Source: Stenotrophomonas bentonitica
Lineage (GTDB): Bacteria; Pseudomonadota; Gammaproteobacteria; Xanthomonadales; Xanthomonadaceae
Direction of reading: 5' to 3'
Assembly: GCF_002887735.1 (NCBI RefSeq)
Contig: NZ_PKQP01000009.1
Location: 1 to 64,000, forward strand
DNA: 64,000 nucleotides
In this document: positions 19,134-30,958 of the stretch, piece after piece
Numbering within the stretch: position 1 is the first letter of the stretch
How the letters are laid out: each line of letters begins with the position of its first letter
The notes under the pieces: model-generated
What the model was told of the DNA's origin: nothing
What the model saw: only the letters and a program-made list of their open reading frames with translations
Databases searched by the model: none
Made by a program: the position numbers and the translations under genes

Positions 19134-19796
19134 ATGCTGGATACCGTGGAAAACGAAACCGGCGCCGACCCGCAGTGGTCGGTGCTGTGGCTGCATGGCC
19201 TGGGTGCCGATGGCCATGACTTCGCCCCGATCGTGCCCGAGCTGGTGCGCCCGCACTGGCCGGCGATCCGCTTCGTGTTCCCGCATGCGCCGGTGCAGCC
19301 GATCACGATCAACAACGGCGTGCCGATGCGCGCGTGGTACGACATCGTCAGCATGGATTTTCGCTCGCGCGCCGACAGCGCCGGCGTGGATGCCTCGATC
19401 GTGGAAGTGGAACTGCTGATCGAGCGCGAGATCGCCCGCGGCATTCCGGCCGAGCGCATCCTGCTGGCCGGCTTCTCCCAGGGCGGGGCGGTGATCCTCA
19501 GCGCGCTGCTGCGCCGCACCCGTCCGCTGGCCGGGCTGATCGCGCTGTCGACCTATCTGCCCGACCCGGCCAAGGCTGCGGCCGCGCGCGTGGCCGGCGC
19601 AATCAGCGTGCCGGTATTCATGGCCCATGGCACGCAGGATCCGGTGATTCCGGTGGCGATCGCCGAGCACACCGCACAGACGCTGAGCGCGCTCGGCCTG
19701 CCGGTGGAGTGGCACACCTATACGATGGCCCACCAGGTCTGTGCCGACGAGCTCGACGCACTGGGCAACTGGCTCGAGGCGCGCTTGGCCGCCTGA
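19134..19796 (+). CDS. Carboxylesterase, phospholipase/carboxylesterase family
   Basis: A 220-residue alpha/beta hydrolase of the acyl-protein-thioesterase type. The nucleophile is Ser115 in GFSQGG, the acid is in HGTQDPVIPV and the histidine in YTMAHQVCADE. The oxyanion-hole segment WLHGLGADGHDF is at residues 18-29. Such enzymes hydrolyse short-chain esters in the cytoplasm, and the natural substrate is unknown. It ends four bases before algZ, so it likely shares a transcript with algZ and algR. Confidence 0.88.
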   Translation: MLDTVENETGADPQWSVLWLHGLGADGHDFAPIVPELVRPHWPAIRFVFPHAPVQPITINNGVPMRAWYDIVSMDFRSRADSAGVDASIVEVELLIEREIARGIPAERILLAGFSQGGAVILSALLRRTRPLAGLIALSTYLPDPAKAAAARVAGAISVPVFMAHGTQDPVIPVAIAEHTAQTLSALGLPVEWHTYTMAHQVCADELDALGNWLEARLAA

Positions 19797-19800
19797 CGCC

Positions 19801-20847
19801 ATGAACGACCCGCGCCAGCAGTCCTGGTTGCCCGAGCTGTGCCGCCTGCCGCGACTGGCGGCGATGCTCGGGTTGGCCGAGCTGGTGGTCGTGGTGGTGG
19901 CGCTGGCACCCGATGGCAGCCGCCACTGGACGCTGCCGGACTTCCTGTCCGCCAGCGGCTTCGCGTTGTGGCTGGCGCTGGCAGTGACGGTCAGCCTGTG
20001 CAGCGTGCGCGCCATGCTCTCGCGCCTGCCCGAGGTGCCGGGCATGGTGCTGGTGGTGATGATGACCGGCCTGATCGCCGGCGCGTGCGCGGCGATCGTG
20101 CATGCGTTGTACGGGGTGATCGGCGGCGGCAGCTTCGCCCAGACCGTCGGCTTCTGGCGGTTCACGCTGGGCAGCGCGGCGATGACCGCATTGATCAGCG
20201 CACTGGCGCTGCGCTACTTCTACGTCAGTGATCGTGGCAGCGCGCAGATGCTGGCCAATGCACGGGCCCAGGCCGATGCGCTGCAGGCGCGGATCCGGCC
20301 GCATTTCCTCTTCAACAGCATGAACCTGATCGCCAGCCTGCTGCGCCGCGATCCGGACGTGGCCGAGCGCGCGGTCCTGGACTTGTCCGACCTGTTCCGT
20401 GCCGCGCTGGGTGCCGGCGATGGCGACTCCACCCTGCAGGCCGAGTGCGAACTGGCCGAGCAGTATCTGTCGATCGAATCGCTGCGCCTGGGCGAACGCC
20501 TGAAGGTGATCTGGCTGCGCGACGAGCCGTTGCCATGGTCGTTGCCGATGCCGCGGCTGGTGCTGCAACCGCTGGTCGAGAACGCGGTGCTGCACGGCAT
20601 CTCACGGGTGCCTGCCGGCGGCACGATCGTGCTGGCGCTGTCCAGCGACGGCACCCAGCTGCGCATCCGGGTGCGCAACCCGGCGCCGGATCCGGCCACC
20701 CGCGGGCTGCCGCTGCTGCAGGGCGCAGGCCACGCACAACGCAACATCGCCCACCGCCTGGCCTGGCGCTTCGGCCCGGCCGCGCGGATGACGGGGGCGT
20801 GGGCCGACGGCTACTATGCTTGCGAAATCACGGTCCCGGTCCAGTGA
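19801..20847 (+). CDS. algZ: AlgZ/FimS-type sensor histidine kinase
   Basis: A 348-residue LytS-family kinase. Four membrane helices fill residues 15-140 (LAELVVVVVAL, LALAVTVSLCSV, MVLVVMMTGLIAGACAAIV, MTALISALALRYFYV). The histidine box LQARIRPHFLFNSMNLIAS follows, with the phospho-acceptor in RPHFLFN. The ATP site is LVLQPLVENAVLHGI. The classical D/F/G boxes are reduced, as in AlgZ. The partner regulator gene begins 10 bases downstream, and hemC follows, the same order as in Pseudomonas. In xanthomonads the pair influences surface traits; the signal is unknown. Confidence 0.88.
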   Translation: MNDPRQQSWLPELCRLPRLAAMLGLAELVVVVVALAPDGSRHWTLPDFLSASGFALWLALAVTVSLCSVRAMLSRLPEVPGMVLVVMMTGLIAGACAAIVHALYGVIGGGSFAQTVGFWRFTLGSAAMTALISALALRYFYVSDRGSAQMLANARAQADALQARIRPHFLFNSMNLIASLLRRDPDVAERAVLDLSDLFRAALGAGDGDSTLQAECELAEQYLSIESLRLGERLKVIWLRDEPLPWSLPMPRLVLQPLVENAVLHGISRVPAGGTIVLALSSDGTQLRIRVRNPAPDPATRGLPLLQGAGHAQRNIAHRLAWRFGPAARMTGAWADGYYACEITVPVQ

Positions 20848-20857
20848 GGAAACTGTC

Positions 20858-21586
20858 TTGAAGGTGGTGATCGCCGACGACGAACCGCTGGCCCGCGAGC
20901 GCCTGCGCTCCCTGCTTGCCGACCAGGCCGGCATCGAGGTGGTGGCCGAGGCCGAGAACGGCGAACAGGCGCTGCATGCCTGCGCCGAACTGCAACCGGA
21001 CCTGGTCCTGCTCGATATCGCCATGCCCGGCCTGGACGGGCTGGAGGCCGCACGCCATCTGGCCACCTTCGAACCCCGCCCGGCCGTGGTGTTCTGCACC
21101 GCGTACGACGCGCATGCGCTGTCCGCGTTCGAAGCGGCGGCCATCGATTACCTGATGAAGCCGGTGCGCCCCGAGCGCCTGGCTGCCGCCCTTGAACGTG
21201 CGCGGACCTTCCTGGCCGGCCGCAGCGGCCCGGCGACCGCCGCCAGCCAGCAGGCGCGCACGCTGCTGTGCGCGCGCCTGCGCGGCAGCCTGCGGCTGAT
21301 CCCGGTCGAGGACATCCATTACCTGCAGGCCGAAGAGAAATACGTCGTCGTGCACCACGCGCGCGGCGAAGACCTGCTGGAAGAATCGCTGAAGTCGCTG
21401 GAAGAGGAATTCGGCACCCGATTCGTGCGCATCCACCGCAATTGCCTGGTCGCCCGGCACGAACTGGTGGAGCTGCGACGAAATGGCGCAGGCCAGGTCC
21501 AGGCAGTGCTGCGCCATGGCCACGGGCCGCTGGAAGTCAGCCGCCGCTGCGTGGCCAGCCTCAAGCAGGACCTCAAACACCTGTAG
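20858..21586 (+). CDS. algR: AlgR-type response regulator with LytTR domain
   Basis: A 242-residue regulator. The receiver has [14 protein letters not shown], the phospho-acceptor Asp in [15 protein letters not shown] and the Lys in [11 protein letters not shown]. The C-terminal LytTR domain (about residues 140-242: [26 protein letters not shown]) binds DNA. The start is a TTG at 20858, since the sequence from there matches the canonical receiver start and AGGA lies 7 bases upstream. No in-frame ATG is close. The rare start codon may keep its level below that of AlgZ. Coupled with algZ. Confidence 0.88.
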   Translation: MKVVIADDEPLARERLRSLLADQAGIEVVAEAENGEQALHACAELQPDLVLLDIAMPGLDGLEAARHLATFEPRPAVVFCTAYDAHALSAFEAAAIDYLMKPVRPERLAAALERARTFLAGRSGPATAASQQARTLLCARLRGSLRLIPVEDIHYLQAEEKYVVVHHARGEDLLEESLKSLEEEFGTRFVRIHRNCLVARHELVELRRNGAGQVQAVLRHGHGPLEVSRRCVASLKQDLKHL

Positions 21587-21660
21587 GCCACGGGGATCCC
21601 ATCGGGCCCGGCAGGCGCTCACCGTTGGTCGATATGCCTCCGTGCGTCGATAATGGCGCC

Positions 21661-22572
21661 ATGAAGACCCTGCGCATCGCCACCCGAAAGAGCCCGCTTG
21701 CCCTGTGGCAGAGCGAATACGTCGCCGACCGCCTGCGCCAGGTGCACCCGGGGCTGGAGGTGGTGCTGATCCCGATGAGCACCCGCGGCGATGAGGTGCT
21801 GGACCGCTCGCTGGCGGCGATCGGCGGCAAGGGCCTGTTCCTCAAGGAACTGGAACTGGCGATGCTGCGTGGCGAAGCGGATTGCGCCGTGCACTCGCTC
21901 AAGGACGTGCCGATGGAACTGGACGCGCCCTTCGCGCTGCCAGCCATGCTGACCCGTCATGACGCGGCCGACGGGTTCATTTCAAATCTGTACGCCTCGC
22001 TGGAGGCATTGCCGATCGGCGCCCGGGTGGGCACCTCGTCGCTGCGCCGCCAGGCCCAGCTGCGCGCGCTGCGCCCGGATCTGGAGTTGCAGGACCTGCG
22101 CGGCAACGTCAACACGCGCCTGGCCAAGCTCGACAACGGCGGTTACGACGCGATCGTGCTGGCGGTCGCCGGGCTGGAACGCCTGGGCCTGGGCCACCGC
22201 ATCGTGGCGCGCCTGGCCGCCCCGGACTGGTTGCCGGCCCCGGCGCAGGGCGCGGTCACGGTGGAGTGCAACGGCGAGGACGCGGCGGTGATGGGCCTGT
22301 TCGCTGCGCTGGACGATGCCGACACGCGTGCCTGCGTGGAAGCCGAGCGCGCCATGAACCGCGCGCTGCACGGCAGCTGCCATGTGCCGGTGGCCGGCTT
22401 TGCGCAATGGGAGGGCGAGGATCTGTTCCTGCAGGGCCTGGTCGGCGGGGTCGCCGATGGCCGCATCGTGCGCGCGGAAGCGCGGGGCCCGGCCAGTGAT
22501 CCGGAGACGCTGGGCCAGCGCGTCGCGCGCGGCCTGCTCGATGCCGGCGCCGGGGAGCTGCTCACGGTGTAG
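21661..22572 (+). CDS. hemC: Porphobilinogen deaminase
   Basis: A 303-residue cytoplasmic enzyme that joins four porphobilinogens into hydroxymethylbilane in haem synthesis. Motifs are [35 protein letters not shown] (substrate arginines and lysines), [18 protein letters not shown] and the dipyrromethane cofactor attachment Cys240 in [15 protein letters not shown] 21661 gives the expected N terminus MKTLRIATR. It follows algR on the same strand by 74 bases. Its TAG stop is formed by the GTAG head of a downstream palindromic repeat. Confidence 0.95.
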   Translation: MKTLRIATRKSPLALWQSEYVADRLRQVHPGLEVVLIPMSTRGDEVLDRSLAAIGGKGLFLKELELAMLRGEADCAVHSLKDVPMELDAPFALPAMLTRHDAADGFISNLYASLEALPIGARVGTSSLRRQAQLRALRPDLELQDLRGNVNTRLAKLDNGGYDAIVLAVAGLERLGLGHRIVARLAAPDWLPAPAQGAVTVECNGEDAAVMGLFAALDDADTRACVEAERAMNRALHGSCHVPVAGFAQWEGEDLFLQGLVGGVADGRIVRAEARGPASDPETLGQRVARGLLDAGAGELLTV

Positions 22573-22640
22573 TGCCGGCCGCTGGCCGGCATTCCAGATC
22601 GCGCGAGGTTCCCGGGTAGCCGGCCAGCAGCCGGCACTAC
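22569..22640. repeat. Pair of inverted GTAG-headed (SMAG-type) palindromes
   Basis: One copy runs forward (22569-22591, GTAGTGCCGGCC head) and a second runs in the opposite direction (22616-22640, ending CCGGCACTAC). Each has an internal GCCGGCC-type palindrome. This matches the SMAG class of repetitive extragenic palindromes described in Stenotrophomonas maltophilia. The transcript would fold into strong hairpins just after hemC. Confidence 0.8.
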
Positions 22641-22674
22641 GTCACGATGGCGGGCGCACCGGCGCCCGCAGCGA

Positions 22675-23451
22675 TTACTTGAACTTGTAGACCACGTTCA
22701 TCGTGGTCAGCGTGTCGGTCTTGCGCTTGTCATCGGCGACGTCGCTGTTGTGACGCGCCTGCCAGCCGGCCTTCAGTGCCAGATGCTCGTTCATGCTCAC
22801 CGATACGCCGAAATCGTTCTGCGCGAAGGTGTTGTACGAGCCCGATTCGACCAGCAGCGTGTTCACCAGGTCGGTGTTCGGGGTCAGCGTGTACTTGAGA
22901 TCGAACAGGCCGCGGCCGATCAGGCCGGTACGGGTCGAGTCGTCTTCGGTGTTGTGGGTGCGGCGCACACCCGGACCGATCTGCGCGTCCATGTAGAACC
23001 GCTCGGCGTCGATGATCCGGGTGCCGTAACCGAGACCGAACGAGCTCTGGCGGTCGTAGGTGGCGAAATCGTCGCGCTCGTAACGCACCGTGGCGGTGAT
23101 CTGGCGGTGTTCGCCCAGCTGCAGCGCACTGCCGGCGCTGCCGGTGTAGCGGTTGGCGGTGGTGTTGCGGCGGCGGATGGTGGTGCCGTCGTCGTTGGTA
23201 TCGGTGTACTCCGAGCGCGAGCGCAGGCCGAACAGGTCCATGCTGTGCACCCAGTCATCATCGGTGTAGCGCAGGCGCAGACGACCGTTGAAGCTCTCGG
23301 TATTGCTGTTGCCGCGGGCCGAGGCAAAGCCCAGTTCGCCGCCACTGCCGCTCCAGGGGGAGGTCATCGCCGCCAGTTCGGCAACGTCCTGTGCATAAAC
23401 CGCCGGGGCGCAGAGCAGCAGGGGAACAAGCAACGAAACGCGCAGGGACAT
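22675..23451 (-). CDS. DUF481 outer-membrane barrel protein
   Basis: A 258-residue protein with a signal peptide (MSLRVSLLVPLLLCAPAVYA) and a DUF481 domain: WSGSGGELGFASARGNSNT, alternating beta strands (RLRLRYTDDDW, RQITATVRYERDDF) and a C-terminal strand ending NVVYKFK. The salt-induced outer-membrane protein YdiY of E. coli is the best-known relative. The ATG at 23451 has GGAG 9 bases upstream; an earlier in-frame ATG at 23475 is less likely. It stands alone between hemC and a lipoprotein gene. Confidence 0.8.
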   Translation of the reverse strand: MSLRVSLLVPLLLCAPAVYAQDVAELAAMTSPWSGSGGELGFASARGNSNTESFNGRLRLRYTDDDWVHSMDLFGLRSRSEYTDTNDDGTTIRRRNTTANRYTGSAGSALQLGEHRQITATVRYERDDFATYDRQSSFGLGYGTRIIDAERFYMDAQIGPGVRRTHNTEDDSTRTGLIGRGLFDLKYTLTPNTDLVNTLLVESGSYNTFAQNDFGVSVSMNEHLALKAGWQARHNSDVADDKRKTDTLTTMNVVYKFK

Positions 23452-23572
23452 CAACGGTTCTCCGTGATCGGACAAGGGGGAGGGACAACAAGGGGGGGAT
23501 GATACTTGATGCGTTCCACGTCACATTCGGCGATGGGCCGGGGCTTTAGGACCCGTTCGGCCTCGCCCCTGT

Positions 23573-24184
23573 TCAGGGAATATCGATCCGCAGCGAGGCG
23601 TCGTCGAAGCGCGAGTAGGTCACGGTAATCCGGAACGGCTGCCCGTTGGTCTGGCCCTTGCGCTCGATCTGCACCGGCAGGCCCTGCACATTGACCCAGT
23701 ACAGCAGGCCATCGGGCGCTGCAGTGGCGTGGCGCACCTCGTATTTGTGTGCGCGCTGGCCGCCGGCGCGTTCTTCGCCGAGGTCGCGCACCTGCAGCTG
23801 CGCCGGCTCCAGATCAGCGGGCAACGGATTGCGCCACTGGGCCAGCATCCCTTCGGGCACCGGGATCTGGCGCACTTCGCCGGCACGCTGCAGGAAGAAG
23901 GTGCCGCCGATGATGGTCTGCGGGCCATCCTCGGTGACGAGGCGGTAGCGGTCCGGGGCCACGTAGTCCATCTGCGCTTCCACCGCGCGCGGGCCCTGCA
24001 TTTTCATCACCGCATGGAAGCTGCGCAGCTGGCCGAAGCGCTGGCTGGCGGCCAGCACCGTGCCGACCGGGTCGGCGGCCGGTGCGGTCGCGGCAGGCAC
24101 CGCAGCCACGGGCGTTTCAGTGCGCCCGCAGCCGCTGAGCAGCAGGGCGGCGGCGGACAGGGCAAGGGCGGGCAACAGGCGCAT
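23573..24184 (-). CDS. LolA-like lipoprotein
   Basis: A 203-residue lipoprotein: MRLLPALALSAAALLLSGC has lipobox LLSGC, followed by an Ala/Pro-rich linker. The rest (FHAVMKMQGPRAVEAQMDYVAPDRYRLV split over strands, IGGTFFLQRAG, LYWVNVQGLPVQIE) has the alternating pattern of LolA/LolB-like half-barrels that bind lipid. It is divergent from the WYL regulator, with 90 bases between starts, and may be controlled by it. Specific cargo is unknown. The start is set by the lipobox; there is no strong ribosome-binding site. Confidence 0.65.
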   Translation of the reverse strand: MRLLPALALSAAALLLSGCGRTETPVAAVPAATAPAADPVGTVLAASQRFGQLRSFHAVMKMQGPRAVEAQMDYVAPDRYRLVTEDGPQTIIGGTFFLQRAGEVRQIPVPEGMLAQWRNPLPADLEPAQLQVRDLGEERAGGQRAHKYEVRHATAAPDGLLYWVNVQGLPVQIERKGQTNGQPFRITVTYSRFDDASLRIDIP

Positions 24185-24274
24185 GACGGGCGGCAGCAGG
24201 CGATGGGGGCCCCACGATAGCCGAAGATGCAGCCGAAGCCGCCACAACGACGGCGACTCGGACATAATCGGGTC

Positions 24275-25240
24275 ATGGACCGATATGAACGCATCAACGC
24301 CCTGCATCGCCTGCTCAAGTCCGCCCGTTACCCGGTAACGGTGGCGGCCCTGCAGGAAAAACTGGAGTGTTCCCGCGCGACTGTCTACCGCGACCTGGCC
24401 TTCCTGCGCGATGCGCTGATGGCGCCGGTGGAAGGCGATGGCGAGGCGGGCTTCCGCTACCAGGCCGACGAAAGCGACCGCTTCGAGCTGCCGGGCTTGT
24501 GGCTGAGCTCGGAAGAGCTGCACGCGCTGCTGGCCTCCCAGCACCTGCTTTCGCGGACAGGGGGCGGCGTGCTCTCCTCGGTGCTGGCCCCGCTGCAGCA
24601 GCGCATCGAAGGGCTGCTGGCGGCGCAGGCCGGTGTCTCCAGCTGGCCGGTCGACCGGGTCCGGGTGATTCCGCACCGCGGGCGCAAATTCGATGAGGCC
24701 AGCTTCCGCGCGGTGGCCTCGGCGGTGCTCGAGCGCAAGCAGCTGGCCTTCGAGTACCGGGCCCGCTCCACCGACGAGGCGACCCAGCGCACCGTGTCGC
24801 CGCAGCGCATGACCCACTACCGCGACAACTGGTACCTCGATGCGTGGGACCACGGCCGCGAAGGCCTGCGCAGCTTCGCCGTGGACCGCATCTACAAGGC
24901 GCGCGTGATCGATACCACCGCGCGCGATGTGGATGAGAGCGAGCTGGACGAGCAGCTCGGCGCCAGCTACGGCATCTTCTCCGGGCCGCCCAAGGGCTGG
25001 GCCACGATCGTCTTCAGTGCCAAAGCCGCGCGCTGGGTGGCCGATGAGCATTGGCATTCCAAGCAGCAGGGCCGTTTCCTGCCCGATGGCCGCTACGAGC
25101 TGAAACTGCCCTACAGCGTCTCGCGTGAGCTGCTGATGGACGTGCTGCACTACGGCTCGGACGCGGAGATCGTCGAGCCGGTGATGCTGCGCGAACAGGC
25201 CAAGGCCCTGCTGGCCCTGGCGCTGACCAGCTACGAGTAA
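24275..25240 (+). CDS. HTH and WYL-domain transcriptional regulator
   Basis: A 321-residue regulator. Residues 1-60 form a winged helix of the HTH_11 type (RINALHRLLKSARYPVTVAA, KLECSRATVYRDLAFLRDAL). The WYL domain is at about 145-235 (RKQLAFEYRARS, RTVSPQRMTHYRDNWYLDAW, FAVDRIYKARV), followed by the WCX region. WYL domains bind nucleic acids or nucleotides, and such proteins often act in stress or DNA-damage control. ATG 24275 gives the usual MDRYERI start. It is divergent from the lipoprotein gene. Confidence 0.85.
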   Translation: MDRYERINALHRLLKSARYPVTVAALQEKLECSRATVYRDLAFLRDALMAPVEGDGEAGFRYQADESDRFELPGLWLSSEELHALLASQHLLSRTGGGVLSSVLAPLQQRIEGLLAAQAGVSSWPVDRVRVIPHRGRKFDEASFRAVASAVLERKQLAFEYRARSTDEATQRTVSPQRMTHYRDNWYLDAWDHGREGLRSFAVDRIYKARVIDTTARDVDESELDEQLGASYGIFSGPPKGWATIVFSAKAARWVADEHWHSKQQGRFLPDGRYELKLPYSVSRELLMDVLHYGSDAEIVEPVMLREQAKALLALALTSYE

Positions 25241-25353
25241 GCCGGCCCGGCCGGCATCGGCTCATGCCGTGGGGTCATATGCCCCGGATTCCGCAAGGGC
25301 CGGGGCGTGCGGTATCGTGGGGCGTTGCTGCCCCTACGGATTCCGCTGCCCCC

Positions 25354-26148
25354 ATGAAAAAGTACCTGCTGCTCCCGTTGCTTGCCGCCTCGCTGGCCCT
25401 GTCCGCCTGTGGCAAGCCGGCCCATGATTCCCAGAAGCTGGTGGTCGCGGCCACTGCGGTGCCGCACGCCGAGATCCTGGCCGTGGTCAAGCCGATCCTG
25501 GAGAAGGAGGGGCTGACCCTGGAGGTGCGCGTGTTCAACGATTACGTGCAGCCCAATGACCAGCTGGTGCAGAAGCAGGTCGACGTGAACTACTTCCAGA
25601 CCGAGCCCTACCTGGACGCCTACAACCGCGACCGCAAGACCGACCTGGTCAAGGTGATCGGCGTGCATATCGAGCCCTTCGGTGCGTACTCGCGCCGCTT
25701 CAAATCGCTCGATGCGCTGCCCAACGGCGCCGATGTGGTGATCCCCAACGACCCGAGCAACAACAGCCGCGCGCTGATCCTGCTGCACAAGGCCGGCGTG
25801 ATCACGCTCAAGGACCCGACCAACGCGTTGGCGACCCAGCGCGACATCACCGCCAACCCGAAGCAGCTCAAGTTCCGCGAGCTGGACTCGGCGATGCTGC
25901 CGCGCGTGCTGGACCAGGTCGATCTGGCCCTGATCAACACCAACTACGCGCTGGATGCCGGGCTCAACCCGACCCAGGATGCGCTGGCGATCGAGAGCAA
26001 GGATTCTCCGTACGTGAACTTCCTCGTTGCCCGCCCGGACAACAAGGACGATGCCCGCGTACAGCAGCTGGCCAAGGCCCTGACCGGCCCGGAAGTGAAG
26101 GCCTTCATCGCCGAGAAGTACAAGGGCGCCGTCCTCCCCGCGTTCTGA
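25354..26148 (+). CDS. metQ: MetQ/NlpA-type substrate-binding lipoprotein
   Basis: A 264-residue ABC-transporter binding protein with lipobox LALSAC at Cys19. Family motifs are VVAATAVPHAEIL, FNDYVQPNDQLVQKQVDVNYFQTEPYLDAYN, VVIPNDPSNNSRALILL and LINTNYALDAGLNPTQDAL, the pattern of the D/L-methionine receptor. The permease and ATPase genes (metI, metN) are not in this window, so it is an orphan copy here. The 110-base leader has GC-rich hairpins but I do not recognise a riboswitch. Other family members bind other small amino acids or dipeptides. Confidence 0.85.
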   Translation: MKKYLLLPLLAASLALSACGKPAHDSQKLVVAATAVPHAEILAVVKPILEKEGLTLEVRVFNDYVQPNDQLVQKQVDVNYFQTEPYLDAYNRDRKTDLVKVIGVHIEPFGAYSRRFKSLDALPNGADVVIPNDPSNNSRALILLHKAGVITLKDPTNALATQRDITANPKQLKFRELDSAMLPRVLDQVDLALINTNYALDAGLNPTQDALAIESKDSPYVNFLVARPDNKDDARVQQLAKALTGPEVKAFIAEKYKGAVLPAF

Positions 26149-26160
26149 CCGGCACCCGCG

Positions 26161-26181
26161 GTAGCGCCACGCCATGCGTGG
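26161..26181 (+). repeat. Single GTAG-headed (SMAG-type) palindrome
   Basis: GTAGCGCCACGCCATGCGTGG begins with the GTAG head and contains the CCACGC/GCGTGG inverted repeat around CAT. It lies in the gap between convergent metQ and glpK. Confidence 0.65.
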
Positions 26182-26221
26182 CTGGCCGCGCCCCGCGCGG
26201 CAATGATCGCCGACGCGGGCG

Positions 26222-29262
<3,041 letters not shown>

Positions 29263-29355
29263 CGGTTCCCCGGGGCGGATCGGCGCGGTCCGCCGTGGTG
29301 GCCAGTGTCGGGCAGTGGTCGGCAACGCCCGATGAAAGTAGCGGGCCCCACAACG

Positions 29356-29382
29356 ACAACGGGCCCGCAAGGGGCCCGTTGT
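29356..29382. terminator. Hairpin between ompW and glpD
   Basis: A perfect 11-bp stem (ACAACGGGCCC/GGGCCCGTTGT) with a five-base loop lies 29 bases beyond the ompW stop. There is no T tract after it on the minus strand, so it may act as an RNA 3'-end stabiliser or a weak terminator for ompW. Confidence 0.5.
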
Positions 29383-29411
29383 GCGTACTGCGTGGTGCGG
29401 AAGAGGCGTGC

Positions 29412-30044
29412 TTAGAAGCGCGCGCCGATGCCGAAGCCCACGGTCCACGGATCCAGCTTGGCCTTGTCGCCGGTGCCTTCGCCGTTGACGGTCAGTTCCG
29501 GGCGCGAATGCATGTAGCGGGCATCGGCGCGGGCGAACCAGGTGCTGTTGATGTTCATGTCCACGCCGACGGTGCCGATCGCGCCCTTGGCGGTCTTCAC
29601 ACCGATGTGGCCGATGTCGCTGGCGAGGTCTTCATTGCTGAAGTTGGACTCGTAGTAACCGGCGCCCACGAACGGACGGAACACGTTGTCGGCCTGGCCG
29701 AAGTGGTACTGGCCGCTCAGCGCGATCGGCTGCTGCTCGACGGTGCCCAGGCGGGCGCCATCGGTGCCGCGCACGCGGTGGTCGAACTTGTCCGCTGCGC
29801 CCCACAGTTCCACGGCCCAGTTGTCGTTGATGTAGTAGCTGAAGCTCAGGGTCGGGGCCGGGCCACCGTCCACCTTGCGCACGCCGTCCAGCGGGTCATT
29901 CTTCGGCTGCAGCAGCGAGACGCCGCCGACCACGGCGAAGTGCTTGCCGGACGCGGTATCAACGGTGCTGTCCTGCGCGAAAGCAGCCGGCGCAAAAGCA
30001 AGAGCAGTCAGGGTAGCCAGGGTCAGAGTACGGATGGAGCGCAT
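29412..30044 (-). CDS. ompW: OmpW-family outer-membrane protein
   Basis: A 210-residue protein with signal peptide MRSIRTLTLATLTALAFAPA (cleavage at AFA-QD). OmpW marks are HFAVVGGVSLLQPKNDPL, PAPTLSFSYYINDNWAVELW, YHFGQADNVFRPFVGAGYYE and a C-terminal GFGIGARF. The family forms a small eight-strand barrel with a hydrophobic channel. The ribosome-binding site GAGGAGA is strong. It is divergent from the DNA glycosylase gene with a fairly AT-rich 190-bp gap; I see no clear FNR site there. Confidence 0.9.
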   Translation of the reverse strand: MRSIRTLTLATLTALAFAPAAFAQDSTVDTASGKHFAVVGGVSLLQPKNDPLDGVRKVDGGPAPTLSFSYYINDNWAVELWGAADKFDHRVRGTDGARLGTVEQQPIALSGQYHFGQADNVFRPFVGAGYYESNFSNEDLASDIGHIGVKTAKGAIGTVGVDMNINSTWFARADARYMHSRPELTVNGEGTGDKAKLDPWTVGFGIGARF

Positions 30045-30236
30045 GGGGGAATCTCCTCAGGATGTTTTTGTTCTGGGCCCCGGTGTTGTGGGGCGAGGCA
30101 ACCGTAGTCCCCGCAATATGAATCGCATCCGACGCGCGTTAAATTTTAGTTGTTTCCATTCAGCGATCAGTGCGAAACCGCTGTATTTCCGGGCGATCAT
30201 GCAACCTCCGACATTCATGCATCTGGTGACCGTGTG

Positions 30237-30758
30237 ATGGAAACAACACGCTGCATCGGCTTTCCTGCGCAGCTGAATGCAGGATGCCGCGTGCTGGTGC
30301 TCGGCTCGATGCCCGGCGTGGCGTCGCTGCAGGCCGCGCAGTACTACGCGCATCCGCGCAATCGTTTCTGGCCGTTGATGGGCGTGCTGTGCGGGATCGA
30401 CGCAACGCTTGCTTATCCCGATCGCATGCATGCACTGAACGCGACCGGCGTGGGCGTGTGGGATGTGATCGGGCAGTGCGAACGGCGCGGCAGCCTGGAT
30501 GCGTCGATCGTGCGTGGCAGTGAAATCCCCAATGCGCTGGGCGCACTGATCGAGGGGCTGCCCGCGCTGTGCGCGATCGCCTGCAATGGCGGCACCGCCT
30601 ACCGCGCGTTCCAGCGGTTCATCGCGCCCGCGCTTGTCGGACGGGCGCAGGCGTTGCCGGTCTGGTCGCTGCCCTCCACCAGCCCCGCCAATGCGGCCTG
30701 GCCGCTGCCCCTGCTGGTGCAGGCGTGGCAGCAGCTGTTCGATGCCGTGCGCCGCTGA
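30237..30758 (+). CDS. DNA-deoxyinosine (hypoxanthine) glycosylase
   Basis: A 173-residue enzyme of the uracil-DNA glycosylase superfamily. VLVLGSMPGVASLQAAQYYAHPRNRFWPLM is split here into the motif 1 region GSMPG and the QYYAHPRNRFWPL segment typical of the HDG/Mug-like group. The C-terminal LPSTSPANAAW matches the motif 2 region (SPxN). It removes deaminated adenine (hypoxanthine) from DNA in base-excision repair. The start at ATG 30237 fits family length. It stands alone, divergent from ompW. Confidence 0.85.
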   Translation: METTRCIGFPAQLNAGCRVLVLGSMPGVASLQAAQYYAHPRNRFWPLMGVLCGIDATLAYPDRMHALNATGVGVWDVIGQCERRGSLDASIVRGSEIPNALGALIEGLPALCAIACNGGTAYRAFQRFIAPALVGRAQALPVWSLPSTSPANAAWPLPLLVQAWQQLFDAVRR

Positions 30759-30958
30759 GGCGGGGACAGCGGCGGACAATACGGTACCGACTGGAAAATT
30801 CCGCTTTGCACTGTGCCAAGCCGAATGCGGCCAAAGCAGATGCCTGCAACAGCCTGCCCCGGGACAGGGGGGCGGAAAATTCGCCAAGCCGGTTGGCGCT
30901 GGCGCGCGATACCCCCACAATAGGCGATTCCCTACACCAGATTGCCGGAGTTTTCCCC

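Noticed and set aside
17616..20165. 849-codon minus-strand open frame across opgH, esterase and algZ
   Set aside because: It spans three real genes on the opposite strand and has no recognisable domain.
25241..25353. S-adenosylmethionine riboswitch before metQ
   Set aside because: The leader has GC-rich hairpins but none of the conserved SAM-riboswitch core sequences I can recognise.
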